DNA of 64,000 nt from Bacteroidetes bacterium GWC2_46_850 (GCA_001768325.1 MENQ01000011.1:186001-250000), one strand, 5' to 3'; shown: positions 1 to 9,776, counted from the first letter of the stretch. The notes: generated by a model not told the origin, from the letters alone. A program made the numbers and translations.

Positions 1-2
1 AG

Positions 3-839
3 AAAATCAGTCAGTACAATGATATTCATGCGGAGATGGTCACCCTCCATCCCGACATCGACCGTTCTGATATCGACTATTACCTGGTGAAGCTCCGCAA
101 GGTGAAGGAGAGCCTCTCCATCCCTGTGATCGCCAGCCTCAACTGCGTGAACGAAACGAGTTGGATCAGATATGCAAAAATGATCGAGGAGACCGGTGTG
201 GATGGTATTGAACTAAACCTCTACCAGATTCCAGTGAATTTTGATCTTGACGCAACTGCCATTGAGCAGCATCAGGCAGATATTGTTGCAGCCGTCAAAC
301 AGCAGCTTTCTATTCCTGTGAGCGTGAAACTGAGTTCAGGTTATACCAACATCCTTCATTTTGCCAAACGGCTTGATGAAAAGGGTATTGACGGCATGGT
401 GCTCTTCAATGCTTTTTTTCAGCCCGATGTGGATATCTGGCATGAGAATCACCGAAAAGCCTTCAACCTTACCCACAAAGGTGAGTACAAGGAGTCGTTA
501 CGCTATGCAGGAATGCTCTATGGTCGTGTAAAAGCGGACATTTGCAGTAGTCGTGGCATTCAGGACGGTGCCGATGTAATCAAGGTGCTTCTATCCGGCG
601 CCTCCTGTGTACAAGTTGTGAGTGCTGCTTACCGACACGGCATGGAACGTATCGGTGAAATAAACCGTGAGATAGACGACTGGATGCAGCGCAAAGGTTA
701 CAATCATATCGATCAGTTCAAGGGTAAGCTCTCCGATAGCGTACTCAACAAAAACAATACCCTGCTTATCTACAAAAGAGCACAATATATCGACATGTTG
801 CTGCACTCCGACAAGTTGATGGAAGACCTGGAGTGGTGA
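3..839 (+). CDS. Dihydroorotate dehydrogenase-like protein, 5' end cut by the window
   Basis: This is a flavin-type TIM-barrel protein of the dihydroorotate dehydrogenase superfamily. The frame is open from base 3 and continues off the left edge, so the ATG at 36 is internal and not a start. The visible part aligns along its length with the full protein encoded at 52278-53252: both have the IPVIASLNC / VPIVASINC strand, the GxDGxELNL segment, the IPVSVKLS / IPLIIKM strand, GxDGMVLFN and a C-terminal SGASCVQVVSA phosphate-binding region. By that alignment roughly 60-75 N-terminal residues are missing. The true substrate is unknown, because these DHOD-like proteins of Bacteroidota are distinct from PyrD. 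The next gene is convergent. Family is clear, the exact role is not. Confidence 0.85.
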   Translation, partial: KISQYNDIHAEMVTLHPDIDRSDIDYYLVKLRKVKESLSIPVIASLNCVNETSWIRYAKMIEETGVDGIELNLYQIPVNFDLDATAIEQHQADIVAAVKQQLSIPVSVKLSSGYTNILHFAKRLDEKGIDGMVLFNAFFQPDVDIWHENHRKAFNLTHKGEYKESLRYAGMLYGRVKADICSSRGIQDGADVIKVLLSGASCVQVVSAAYRHGMERIGEINREIDDWMQRKGYNHIDQFKGKLSDSVLNKNNTLLIYKRAQYIDMLLHSDKLMEDLEW

Positions 840-903
840 TTCGTAACAGAAGGATGACTATGATGCAACGACCCGGATATATTTGGAGAATATTTGGACT
901 ATA

Positions 904-2154
904 TTAGGAGAGATAGGATAAAGAGGCTACGTGTCGCTTCAACCATATAATCACGATGGCGTTGATCAGCAGCAACGCGGCAATTAGCACGAACACCTTC
1001 GATTCCATGCTCCCGTAGAGCGATCTTCCCGTTAACAACAGACTACTGGCTAGAGCCAGCACAGCGTAGTATATTCCCTGGAAGAGGCCTTTGTACTTCG
1101 CGGGGGAGCTCCTGTAAACGGTATAGAGAAAGATAGATGTAAGTATTGACTCTGCAATGAGCAGGAAGGAGTAGGCTGGATAAATGATGAACTTTTCTCC
1201 GATGAACTCCTTCAACGGTATGAAGCCGGCAAAGGCCAGATAACCGACGATGGCAAAAGCCAAACCTAGAAGCATTAGCTGAAAGATTCTGCCCCAGTGC
1301 ATCGATTTGATGTGCATGACCCATCCAAAAAACAGGAGCATAAGGAGCGGTAGAAGATACCCTTCCATTGGAGTTAGTATCGAGGACAACTCAGTGGCCC
1401 ACCCCGTAAAATCTTTTAGTGCCAATACCAGCGTCGTACCCCTGAGCTGCAGTGAAAAACTTATCATCAGTGCCGTGATCAGAACAGACAAAAGGATAAC
1501 CCTGTGCTGTTTTCTCATGAGAACGGAGGGCTGGTCGGGTTGCTGCGCTGCTGCTGGGTTGGTCAGGCGGTATGTGCGGGTGAAGTGCATGAAAAGGAGC
1601 AATGCGACCAGACCGCAGGCCCCTGCCAGTAGGAAGATGGGGGTGAAACCCCATCGTGTTTTCAGAAAACTTGTGCTCAGCGGTGCCAGCAACCCTCCCA
1701 ACTCGGCCATGAAGGTATAGAGGATAAATCCGGAGAGCCCGCGGATCTCGTTGTCTTTCTCACTGTAGAGGTTACCCAGCAGCACCACCATATTGGGTAG
1801 TGTGAGACCCACACCGGCACCCATCAGTACGAAAGCGGTTATCAGCAGGAAGATCACTCCCGACAGGAAGGGAACTGCCAGGTACATTGTAGTCAGGAGT
1901 ACAAAGCCGGTAATCACAACTTTGTTTCGGTTGCGCTTATCACCCAATAGTCCTGCAAAAAAAGTGGTGATTATCAACGCAACCATGAAAAAGCTGTAAT
2001 AGAAGCCCACATTTTTCATTCCGGGTTGCACTATCTCCATCAGAAAGTTTGCCAGGATGGATAGCACCAGATAGAAGGCAGATCTTTCAAATAGTCTTGT
2101 CAGGAGCAATAAACCAATGCTCTCTTGCGCTGTTTTGTTCAGTCTGTTTTTCAT
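904..2154 (-). CDS. MFS transporter, peptide/POT-like
   Basis: A 416-residue integral inner-membrane protein with about twelve hydrophobic segments. Near the N-terminus it carries LFERSAFYLV, which resembles the ExxERFxYYG motif of proton-coupled oligopeptide transporters. A loop GLLGDKRNRNK follows, and then GxGLTLPNMVVLLGNLY, close to the POT segment GxGxxKPNxxxxxGxxY. It is shorter than typical POT carriers (450-500 residues). It lies downstream of the SusD/SusC pair on the same strand, but with its own -7 box at 2221-2228 and after a terminator, so it is probably a separate transcript. A peptide or other small solute is the likely cargo; MFS membership is secure and POT membership is an inference. 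Confidence 0.75.
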   Translation of the reverse strand: MKNRLNKTAQESIGLLLLTRLFERSAFYLVLSILANFLMEIVQPGMKNVGFYYSFFMVALIITTFFAGLLGDKRNRNKVVITGFVLLTTMYLAVPFLSGVIFLLITAFVLMGAGVGLTLPNMVVLLGNLYSEKDNEIRGLSGFILYTFMAELGGLLAPLSTSFLKTRWGFTPIFLLAGACGLVALLLFMHFTRTYRLTNPAAAQQPDQPSVLMRKQHRVILLSVLITALMISFSLQLRGTTLVLALKDFTGWATELSSILTPMEGYLLPLLMLLFFGWVMHIKSMHWGRIFQLMLLGLAFAIVGYLAFAGFIPLKEFIGEKFIIYPAYSFLLIAESILTSIFLYTVYRSSPAKYKGLFQGIYYAVLALASSLLLTGRSLYGSMESKVFVLIAALLLINAIVIIWLKRHVASLSYLS

Positions 2155-2220
2155 TGCTATTTATTTTTGTGAAAGGAAATGAAAGAGATAAAGAATAGCG
2201 TCGGCGATTTTTATTGAATT

Positions 2221-2228
2221 CAAAGATA
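2221..2228 (-). promoter_or_regulatory. Candidate -7 box for the POT-like MFS gene
   Basis: The minus strand reads TATCTTTG, an exact match to the Bacteroidota -7 consensus TAnnTTTG, about 65 bases upstream of the ATG at 2154. No clear -33 TTTG was found at the expected distance. Confidence 0.5.
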
Positions 2229-2290
2229 ATAAAAGAAATTAAAGGAATGAAGCTCAAATTATTATAGTTTCAATAAATAATGGAAAAAGC

Positions 2291-2316
2291 AGCCACCCCA
2301 ATTTGTTGAGGCGGCT
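2291..2316 (-). terminator. Rho-independent terminator after the SusD gene
   Basis: On the minus-strand RNA AGCCGCCTC pairs with GGGGTGGCT over nine positions (two G-U pairs) around an 8-base loop, followed by GCTTTTTCC. It lies 36 bases past the susD-like stop and separates that operon from the MFS gene. Confidence 0.75.
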
Positions 2317-2351
2317 GAAAATTGTGATATCGATTTAACCGTGAGTATTTG

Positions 2352-4241
2352 TTACTTTGGTCCCTGTCCAAACTGTGGCGCATTTTTGTCCTGCCATACC
2401 CTTTCTGAGTTAAGCAGTGTACCATCCTGATTGGATCCAGGTGTGAATTCCTGTGCACTGTAGGCATCAAGCAGGATTTGGTACATCAAGTCAGTGGGAG
2501 AAGGTGCACCCACTTCAAAGCGACGTGGAATGGCATTATTGGGCACTGTGGGAGCAAAATTCTCCCAGGCTATCAGTGTTGAATTTTCCTTCGGAATCCC
2601 TGACCGACGCACTGTCACAAACTGTTCGTTGGGATAAAGGACGAAATGCAGCAGCTGCTGGATGTAAACTTTCTCCAGGTCGAGTGTGGTATTTCCGGTA
2701 AGTTGATAATCGGTGTTGGCCATCATGGCATCAATCTCACCAGCTTTCAAGTCGATCGCTGCCTCATGCTCGTCATATTCATAAGTCTTTCCATAATAGG
2801 GGATCTTGTTGATCGCTGCCAGTCGGTTGTATTCTTCCACCGAAGCCCGGAGTGCCTTGTTGAAATACTGTTGCGCGGTTCCTGGCAGGGATGCCCCCAG
2901 CAACTTGAATTCGGCCAGGTAGAGGTTCACCTCGGAGGTAGACATATACATGCCGTACCAGGGTCGGTCGTCCAGATCCTGGATTACCGGTCCTCCCGGA
3001 AGAGTAGGAAGTGTGAAATCGTAACGACCAATGATCATCTCCTGGTTGTATCCGGAGAAGGGAACAAAAGTCTTCTCTGCATCGCCAATCTTCAGTTTCG
3101 AGCGGTTGCCGTAATCGAAATAATCGGCATTCTCGGCTGTGTTCTGAGCTGCGTCCATCTCCACCGGCAGACCATAGTAACGAACCCACGGTTCGCCCAT
3201 TCCCTTCCACGAAACGAATTTCTTCTTGCCATTTTCTTCGGTGTAGTTTATATTCTCCATGATAAAGGATGGGATATTTTTTCCCTGATCGAAGAACCCT
3301 TGTACGATGGTTGAGTTCCACCCATTCTTGCGGTAGAAGAAGCGTACACGGGGATCTTTGTTCTTGAGCATAAAATCAATCACGCGGCGGCTGGAGGCGG
3401 TGGATTCCATGAATCCCTGGTTCCAGTGGTATACCTTGTCGCCATCATCCTTGGTGATGGAGGTAGCCTTGTTAAAAAGGAAGTCGTAATCGGCACCGTC
3501 GATCAGTCCAGCTATGTTGGATGCTGCCTCGGAGGCAATGGAGAGTGCCTGTGCTTTATCCTGCGACAACAGGCGTACAGCAATCTTCAACTTCAACGAG
3601 TTGGCGAGTCGGGCCCACTTGGCGGCATCACCGCGGTACACCACATCCTGGTTTGGCGGGAAGGTCTGGTCGGTTGATGTGGTGAGTGTGGTGGTGGCAT
3701 CATCGAGTGTTTGTAGCCAGATATCATAAAGTGCTTCTATCCTGTCATATTTCGGAGTGAGCGTGCCGCCATAGCGAGCCATGGCCGCTTCGGTAAAGGG
3801 ACGATCCCCGTACATGTCACTGTCGAATATACCTAGGTATACGGTCAGTACATCCACACAGGCAGCGATGTTGGCATACTTGGCCGCATCTTCTGCTGAC
3901 ATGGTAGATCTTAATTGTGCAATATCCCTTGCATATTTCAGCACGTTGATATATTGGCTTCCCTGGTCTCCTGTGGCGGTGGTTTGTGTATAGGTAGAAG
4001 TAAATCCGCCAGTGGGAACAGCCATCTGTCCCCAGCGTGTGGTCATGGGTGCATTGTAGTACCAGAGCAGGTATCCTGCCGGTTCAAAGTTGATTACCGA
4101 CTGTGCAAAAAGATAGGATATATTTGCTTCTGTTACCTGTGAAGGATTGGAATTAAGCTTCGCCATTTCGTCGCGGCAGCCGCTCAATAGTAACATCAAT
4201 CCACTGAGAAATAGGATGGTTGTATAAGTAATTTTTTTCAT
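2352..4241 (-). CDS. SusD/RagB-family outer-membrane lipoprotein (SusD-like_2 type)
   Basis: A 629-residue surface lipoprotein that would form the lid of the TonB-dependent importer encoded just upstream. The signal peptide ends at the lipobox LLLSGC and is followed by RDEMAKLNSNPSQV, the start typical of the SusD-like_2 group (xxxNTNPN). The N-terminal half has the helical TPR-like character of the family, e.g. the alanine-rich stretch around residues 110-130 and the WARLANSLKLKIAVRL helix. The gene starts 26 bases after the SusC stop and ends in a terminator at 2291-2316. No glycan-degrading enzyme is linked to the pair. RagA/RagB-type pairs are known to import oligopeptides, and the neighbouring POT-like carrier points the same way. 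Confidence 0.9.
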   Translation of the reverse strand: MKKITYTTILFLSGLMLLLSGCRDEMAKLNSNPSQVTEANISYLFAQSVINFEPAGYLLWYYNAPMTTRWGQMAVPTGGFTSTYTQTTATGDQGSQYINVLKYARDIAQLRSTMSAEDAAKYANIAACVDVLTVYLGIFDSDMYGDRPFTEAAMARYGGTLTPKYDRIEALYDIWLQTLDDATTTLTTSTDQTFPPNQDVVYRGDAAKWARLANSLKLKIAVRLLSQDKAQALSIASEAASNIAGLIDGADYDFLFNKATSITKDDGDKVYHWNQGFMESTASSRRVIDFMLKNKDPRVRFFYRKNGWNSTIVQGFFDQGKNIPSFIMENINYTEENGKKKFVSWKGMGEPWVRYYGLPVEMDAAQNTAENADYFDYGNRSKLKIGDAEKTFVPFSGYNQEMIIGRYDFTLPTLPGGPVIQDLDDRPWYGMYMSTSEVNLYLAEFKLLGASLPGTAQQYFNKALRASVEEYNRLAAINKIPYYGKTYEYDEHEAAIDLKAGEIDAMMANTDYQLTGNTTLDLEKVYIQQLLHFVLYPNEQFVTVRRSGIPKENSTLIAWENFAPTVPNNAIPRRFEVGAPSPTDLMYQILLDAYSAQEFTPGSNQDGTLLNSERVWQDKNAPQFGQGPK

Positions 4242-4267
4242 TGTTTTCTTTTTTTATCGTTCAACCA

Positions 4268-7200
4268 TTAAAAACCAATGTTCACGGTAAACATGTAATT
4301 AGCTGTGAAAGGCGAAAAGGTACGCACGCGAAATTCAGATACTGAAGTACCACGCACTGATTCAGGGTTTTCACCGTTTGGCATGTTGTTGAGCAGGTAG
4401 CCCAGATTACGTCCTGTGAGGGAGAGGTTCAGGTGTGTGGCGCCCATCCGTCGTGCTATTTCCTGGGGCACCATGTAGCTGAGGGTTATCTCGCGCAGAG
4501 CAATGTAGTTGAGTTCCGATACCCAGTTGTCATTTATCACACCTTGTCCCCAGCTATTGGTGAAGTAGTGCCATGCCGAAGCGTGAGTAGGTTCCACGAT
4601 CCCTTTTTCATATAGCGACTGGTAGGTCTCCCCCCCTGCTGCTACAGTGTAGGTGGTTCCGTTGGGTTGTTTGATGGCTGTTCCCGCGGTGATGACACCT
4701 TCCGGAATTAAGCCGTCACTGTAGGTGATGTTGTCATATTTGGAAGTCCAGGTGATACCTCCATATTCGGGAGCGGTATATTTCAGGGAAGCTTCGGTGT
4801 ATCCGTAAGCTGTTCCATAACGGGAACCGTATGAGGCGATGGTTCCGCCGAAACGCATATCGAGTAATGCGCGTAGGTTCCAGTTTTTATAGCGTAGGCC
4901 GGTAGCTACTGATCCCAGAAAATCGGGAATCATTGATCCTACAATCTCGGCCTTACCGCTGCGTCGGTAGTAGGCAAAGCGGCGTGTGTCAGACCATGCA
5001 AGCATGGGAAGCCCCGTTTTCTCATCGATTGCTCTTTTTGAGTCGGACATCAAAACACCATATGATTCTCCCACCTTTGCCACCGAACCAATGCGGTAAT
5101 TACCATAGTCCACCGATCCGTCGAGCAGGATGTAGTTGGCTACGTTCTCGTGCAGTGAGATGATTTTGTTCTCGCTCTTCGTGTAGGTGAAGTCGACGGT
5201 CCATTCCAGGTCATTACTGGTATACGGTACCGTGCTTAGAGCAATCTCAATCCCCTGGTTCTGGATATTACCCGCATTGACCAACTGGTTGCTGATGCCT
5301 GAAACATAGGGAACAGCGATCGACATGATCTGGTTGTAGGTGTTCTCCTTGTAATAGGCAATGTCCAGGTTGATCCGGTTACTCAGGAATCGCCAGTCGA
5401 GACCTGCCTCCCAGGCGTTCTTGCGTTCAGGTTTCAGATTGGCATCATAAACCGTATTCGGCAACTCCAGCGAGTAGGTCTTACCATTTGCTGTGGTAGA
5501 GGTGGCCATGGAGTAGGCAGTATTGATGACGTAGGCACCGGTGTCATTACCAACCTGCGCCCATGAACCACGGAGTTTCATGAACGATATCCAGTCCGGA
5601 AGGTCCAGTGTGTTGTGCATCAGCCATGATCCGGAAACTGAGGGATAGAAGTAGGAATAGGTCCCGTGTCCGTCGGAGTATACCAAAGAGGAGGACCAGT
5701 CGTTACGGCCAGTAACATCCACGAATACCTGGTCGTTCCAGCTGGCACTGATCTGTGAAGCGATAGAGTACATCCGTTTCTGTCCGCCAATATAACCGTC
5801 GTAACCTACATTTTCTTTTGAGTTGTTGATGAAGAACTGGCCCGGTACAATCAGTCCCCCGTTGGTCCAGAGACGATTGTATTGCTCCTTGTTGTTGTAA
5901 TACTCACCGCGGAGAAAACCGCCCAGGGTCCAGTCGCTCATGTTATACATCGCATTCAGCGTGGTATTGAGGTTGGTCTGTTCCTTGGTAAACTGTGACA
6001 TGGAGTAATAACCTCCCTCATTGGCATAGCCACTGCCCAGTTCTTTGCTTTCATCGTGTGTGTAGTAGTAGTTGTAGTTTCCTTCGGTAATCCAGTCTAG
6101 CCAGTCGGTTAGCTCTACGTTGAGGATCAAGCCTGGTCGGACAGACGTTTCCTTGCGACGGTAATCATTTTCATAAATACTCCACCAGATACCTCTGCCG
6201 GGAATAGATCCGTACTCATCTCCGTAGGAAGTGCTGGCCAATCCGCCATGAGATCCCTTATATTTCTTTTTCAATAAATCAGGGTCATATGCCCGGGGCC
6301 AGGTACCATCGGTGTATCTTTCCCCAATGTTGGGCTGTGCGTTGCGTGGCATGGAATTGGCAAATGAAAGGGTCGCTTCCAGCTTCACCTTGTCGGTGAT
6401 GGCGTGTGATGCCTTTGTCAGCAAAGAGAGACGTTTGAATTCGTTGTTAGGTAGCGTACCCTGGTTGTGCAGAAAACCCAGTGAGGTGTAGAAGGTGGTC
6501 CGGTCATTGCCACCGCTGATTGCCACATTGGTGTTGGAGTTGAACCCCAGGTCGTAGGTATTCTTGAAGTTATTTTCCACCGCTTCGTAGGGACGATAGG
6601 TGCGGTCATAATATTCAATCTGTGATCCGTCGAATTTGGGACCAAAGCCCGTACCTTGCCAACCACCCATATGGGTTGGCTTATCTTCTGCATTCAGCAT
6701 AAACTGACGTTGGTTGTCGAACCTGTAGTATCCTCCACCCGGTGCTTCTTCGCCGTAATCCACATATCCGGAGATAGCACCATCACCGTACACATTCTGG
6801 AGATCGGGCTGTTTGTAAACATAGTCTGTACCGAATGTCTGTGACACCTGGATACCCAGACCCCGACGTGCCTCACCGCTTTTGGTCGTAATAACCACGG
6901 CACCGTTGAGACCCCGGGATCCGTAAAGAGCAGTTGCAGCTGCACCTTTCAACACCGATACCGTTGCAAAGTCCTGCGGGTTGAGGTTCTTCAATTCGTT
7001 GCCATAGTCATTGGCAGCATCGTTCCAGTCCGCATCGCCCGAGCTGGAGATGGCATTGTCGAGGATCACGCCATCTACCACATAGATGGGCTGGTTGTTT
7101 TTGCCCAGTGTGGAGGCACCCCGGATCAGGATTTTGGTGGAACCGAACATGCCGCCGTCGGACTGGGCAATCTCCACACCGGCCACCTTGCCTTGTAATG

Positions 7201-7639
7201 CTGCTACCGGATTGATGATGTTGGAGATTAGTTCTTCGCCCTTTAATTCTTTCATGGCATAGCCCAGTGCTTTTTGATTGCGTTTCATACCGAGTGCCGT
7301 CACTACCACCTCATCCAGCAATTCTGTATCCGGAAGCAGTACCACATTGATGCTGCTGCGTCCCTGCACGGGTACAGTCTGTTGCGTCATTCCTACATAG
7401 CTGAAACGGATGCTCCCGTCTGCCGGTACATTGCTCAGTGTATAATTTCCATCGATGTCGGTCACCGTGCCACGGGTAGTTTCGTTTACTACGATTATGG
7501 TGGCCCCGATTACCGGCATGCCGGTATCATCGGTCACTGTACCACTCACGGTAATTCTCTGAGCAAATAAGGAAAAGGTCATCAAGGTCATCAGGGATAG
7601 CATGATGACTCTAAAGCTGAGAAGTTTTGTTCTTTTCAT
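4268..7639 (-). CDS. SusC/RagA-family TonB-linked outer-membrane protein
   Basis: A large TonB-dependent transporter of 1123 residues. The start at 7639 is chosen because it gives a clean signal peptide (MKRTKLLSFRVIML...FAQ); an upstream in-frame extension adds only unlikely residues. After the signal comes a carboxypeptidase-regulatory-like domain (ITVSGTVTDDTGMPVIGA to about residue 90), a TonB-box/plug region with LLDEVVVTALGMKRN, the IRGASTLGKNNQPIYVVDG plug signature and VLKGAAATALYGSRG, then a beta-barrel ending in a terminal aromatic residue (VNIGF). It would import the ligand captured by the SusD partner. The 594-base leader region upstream is unusually long. Ligand unknown; peptides are suggested by context. 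Confidence 0.93.
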   Translation of the reverse strand: MKRTKLLSFRVIMLSLMTLMTFSLFAQRITVSGTVTDDTGMPVIGATIIVVNETTRGTVTDIDGNYTLSNVPADGSIRFSYVGMTQQTVPVQGRSSINVVLLPDTELLDEVVVTALGMKRNQKALGYAMKELKGEELISNIINPVAALQGKVAGVEIAQSDGGMFGSTKILIRGASTLGKNNQPIYVVDGVILDNAISSSGDADWNDAANDYGNELKNLNPQDFATVSVLKGAAATALYGSRGLNGAVVITTKSGEARRGLGIQVSQTFGTDYVYKQPDLQNVYGDGAISGYVDYGEEAPGGGYYRFDNQRQFMLNAEDKPTHMGGWQGTGFGPKFDGSQIEYYDRTYRPYEAVENNFKNTYDLGFNSNTNVAISGGNDRTTFYTSLGFLHNQGTLPNNEFKRLSLLTKASHAITDKVKLEATLSFANSMPRNAQPNIGERYTDGTWPRAYDPDLLKKKYKGSHGGLASTSYGDEYGSIPGRGIWWSIYENDYRRKETSVRPGLILNVELTDWLDWITEGNYNYYYTHDESKELGSGYANEGGYYSMSQFTKEQTNLNTTLNAMYNMSDWTLGGFLRGEYYNNKEQYNRLWTNGGLIVPGQFFINNSKENVGYDGYIGGQKRMYSIASQISASWNDQVFVDVTGRNDWSSSLVYSDGHGTYSYFYPSVSGSWLMHNTLDLPDWISFMKLRGSWAQVGNDTGAYVINTAYSMATSTTANGKTYSLELPNTVYDANLKPERKNAWEAGLDWRFLSNRINLDIAYYKENTYNQIMSIAVPYVSGISNQLVNAGNIQNQGIEIALSTVPYTSNDLEWTVDFTYTKSENKIISLHENVANYILLDGSVDYGNYRIGSVAKVGESYGVLMSDSKRAIDEKTGLPMLAWSDTRRFAYYRRSGKAEIVGSMIPDFLGSVATGLRYKNWNLRALLDMRFGGTIASYGSRYGTAYGYTEASLKYTAPEYGGITWTSKYDNITYSDGLIPEGVITAGTAIKQPNGTTYTVAAGGETYQSLYEKGIVEPTHASAWHYFTNSWGQGVINDNWVSELNYIALREITLSYMVPQEIARRMGATHLNLSLTGRNLGYLLNNMPNGENPESVRGTSVSEFRVRTFSPFTANYMFTVNIGF

Positions 7640-8233
7640 CTGCTGGGTTTTTAAATAGAAGTTAAATAAATTTTGAGAATTGACATTGCCAGGAGCCTTT
7701 ATTGCCAATAACATTACCAATCTCCGATCAATCTAATATTGCACAGTTTACGGTGTGCATCCGTTTTTTAACTCTGATCGAAGACGATATACAACATCTC
7801 CAGTTCCGGGTCGGTGGTTTTTTTTTAAACAATCTTTTGCTGCAAAATCACTGCGAGAATATTGATAATATTTTAGAATTAAAACAATGTTTAACGTAAA
7901 TAGTTCATGAATAAGGAAAATGAACTGAAAGATGTTTCTGCTGTAAAAGGTCGGAAAATAGAAGATGTTGTTCAACTCGAATATCACACAGAGAAATGGG
8001 AAATGTTGAGAGGCTTGAACTGATAAACAAAAGATTGATCACCAAATTTACCCACCGTCAAACTGTAAGGTATAAGGTAGTACAACAAACTATTAGCAGG
8101 GTGTCTTGATTTGTGGTTGCCTTGCCTTCCTAAAAATAATTTGAACAATTTGGGATTTGAGTTGTCTTTTTATCAGAGACAAACTGAAAATAGCAGATAC
8201 TGGAAGAGGTATTGCTGACAAATTATTATATGA
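7640..8233. other. Long divergent intergenic region between susC-like gene and GNAT gene
   Basis: 594 A+T-rich bases without a convincing gene. An open frame on the minus strand (7748-7987) has no recognisable domain and unusual composition, so it is not called. The minus strand has one TAAATTTG (-7 type) at 8043-8050, but it is 400 bases from the susC-like start. The region should hold the promoters of both flanking genes; no operator was recognised. Confidence 0.5.
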
Positions 8234-8686
8234 ATGGTGCACACAATCATCTTTGATGAAGAGAACAAACCTGACGAACAGGAAAAAAAGATGCTGGTAG
8301 ACTTTCTGCATGACCAGCTGGAACAGTATGGAGACCCGAAAAATCAGATCGAGAGAGCCATTGACTACTCCTTGAGGGAGTTCGACTCCTTTGGTGGCTT
8401 TGTGATGCTGCTCAAACAGAAGGAGAGGATTCGGGCAGCGGTAGTGATCAACCGCACAGGCATGGATGGTTATATTCCGGAAAATATACTGGTTTACATC
8501 GCGGTGGATCGCAGCAGTCGTGGTGAAGGACTTGGCCGGAAACTGATGACGCAGGCCATCGCACATGCCGAAGGTGATATCGCGCTTCATGTGGAGGCGA
8601 ATAACCCGGCCACGAAATTATATGAGAAACTGGGATTCACCAATCCTTATTTAGAGATGAGGCTTAAAAAAGGACGTAATGGCTGA
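8234..8686 (+). CDS. GNAT-family N-acetyltransferase
   Basis: A 150-residue cytoplasmic acetyltransferase of the GNAT fold. The acetyl-CoA pyrophosphate loop is visible as RGEGLGRKLM (R/QxxGxG/A motif A, about residues 96-105), preceded by the beta-4 strand ENILVYIAVD and followed by the C-terminal ALHVEANNPATKLYEKLGF, the standard motif B region. The last 8 bases overlap the start of the PLP-enzyme gene in another frame, so the two are translationally coupled and probably serve one pathway, for example acting on an amino acid or its D-isomer. Substrate cannot be read from sequence. The ATG at 8234 is preceded by a second in-register-shifted ATG at 8230 that does not give this frame. Confidence 0.85.
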   Translation: MVHTIIFDEENKPDEQEKKMLVDFLHDQLEQYGDPKNQIERAIDYSLREFDSFGGFVMLLKQKERIRAAVVINRTGMDGYIPENILVYIAVDRSSRGEGLGRKLMTQAIAHAEGDIALHVEANNPATKLYEKLGFTNPYLEMRLKKGRNG

Positions 8687-9776
8687 GCTGATCATACAAG
8701 CGGAGAAGATAAAAAGCAATATCAAATATCTGAGTGATTATTTTGATAGTCATGGTATTCATTGGAGCCTGATCACCAAAGTTTTTTCCGGAGATAAGGA
8801 ATTCCTCAGGAACATACTCACCAGTGATGTGATCGATAAGATCAACTCGGTGGGTGACTCACGGCTGACCAGTTTGAAGAACCTGAAAGCTGTGAACCCC
8901 GATATGCGCACCATCTATATCAAACCACCGGCAGAGACCTACGCTGATGATGTGGTGAAATATGCGGATATCTCCCTCAACAGCTCCTTTAGCACAATAC
9001 AGTCGTTGAATGAGGCAGCCGGGAGAGCCGGTAAGATCCATCAGATCATCATCATGATTGAACTGGGTGAACTGCGTGAGGGAGTGAACCGAGATGATGT
9101 GATGACGTTCTACGAGAAGGTGTTCAACCTCCCTTATATCGATGTGATCGGTATTGGCTCCAACCTGGGTTGTATGTACGGGATTGAGCCAACCTACGAC
9201 AAGCTCCTGCAGCTCTCCATATATAAGGAGCTGATCTCAGAAAAATTCAGGAAGAAGCTGAAATATGTTTCGGGAGGCACCTCCATCACGCTGCCTTTGA
9301 TTGAGCAGGGGAGCATGCCTAAGGATATCAACCATTTCAGGATTGGGGAGGCGGCATTCTTCGGTGTCAGTCCCCTCTACAACAAACAGTTTAAAGAGCT
9401 GAACACGGACACTTTTGAATTTGAGGCCAACATCATTGAGCTGGAAAAGAAGAAGATTGTGCCGGAAGGGGTGTTAAGTGATGCCAATATCGGGCATACA
9501 GCCGATTTTGATGAACATGACGTGGATGAAACAACCGTAAAGGCAATCCTTGACTTTGGCATGCTGGATGTGGATAAGGATGACCTGGTGGCGATGGATC
9601 CTGAGGTGAACTTCGTGGGGATCACCTCCGACATGATGGTGGTGGATATTGGGTTGAACAAGACCAGTGAGGGGCTTAAAAAATACAGGGTTGGCGATAA
9701 GATAAATTTCAAACCCAACTACATGGCAGTAGCGCGGCTACTGAACTCCAAATTCATCGATAAGCGGTTTGTCTGA
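8679..9776 (+). CDS. Alanine/ornithine racemase-family PLP-dependent enzyme
   Basis: A 365-residue PLP enzyme of the alanine-racemase N-terminal (fold type III) family, closest in character to ornithine-racemase/YhfX-like proteins. The Schiff-base lysine is K34 in WSLITKVFSG. The second barrel strand YIKPPAE, the GSNLGCMYG segment and the phosphate-binding YVSGGTSITLPL with the later FRIGEAAFFG are typical of this branch. It lacks the classical alanine-racemase C-terminal catalytic tyrosine motif, and a separate C-terminal region of about 130 residues (from EFEANI) forms the second domain. It overlaps the upstream GNAT gene by 8 bases. Racemisation of a small amino acid is the likely reaction; which one is unknown. 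Confidence 0.82.
   Translation: MAELIIQAEKIKSNIKYLSDYFDSHGIHWSLITKVFSGDKEFLRNILTSDVIDKINSVGDSRLTSLKNLKAVNPDMRTIYIKPPAETYADDVVKYADISLNSSFSTIQSLNEAAGRAGKIHQIIIMIELGELREGVNRDDVMTFYEKVFNLPYIDVIGIGSNLGCMYGIEPTYDKLLQLSIYKELISEKFRKKLKYVSGGTSITLPLIEQGSMPKDINHFRIGEAAFFGVSPLYNKQFKELNTDTFEFEANIIELEKKKIVPEGVLSDANIGHTADFDEHDVDETTVKAILDFGMLDVDKDDLVAMDPEVNFVGITSDMMVVDIGLNKTSEGLKKYRVGDKINFKPNYMAVARLLNSKFIDKRFV

Noticed and set aside
7748-7987. 79-codon minus-strand open frame in the susC leader region
   Set aside because: Composition is low-complexity and shows no domain; the leader is A+T-rich and such frames arise by chance.
8043-8050. TAAATTTG on the minus strand as susC promoter
   Set aside because: It is about 400 bases from the start codon and the nearest TTTG is only 8 bases away, so the -33/-7 spacing is wrong.
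8679-9776. Biosynthetic alanine racemase (alr)
   Set aside because: The C-terminal catalytic tyrosine region of Alr is not present and the second domain is of a different type.
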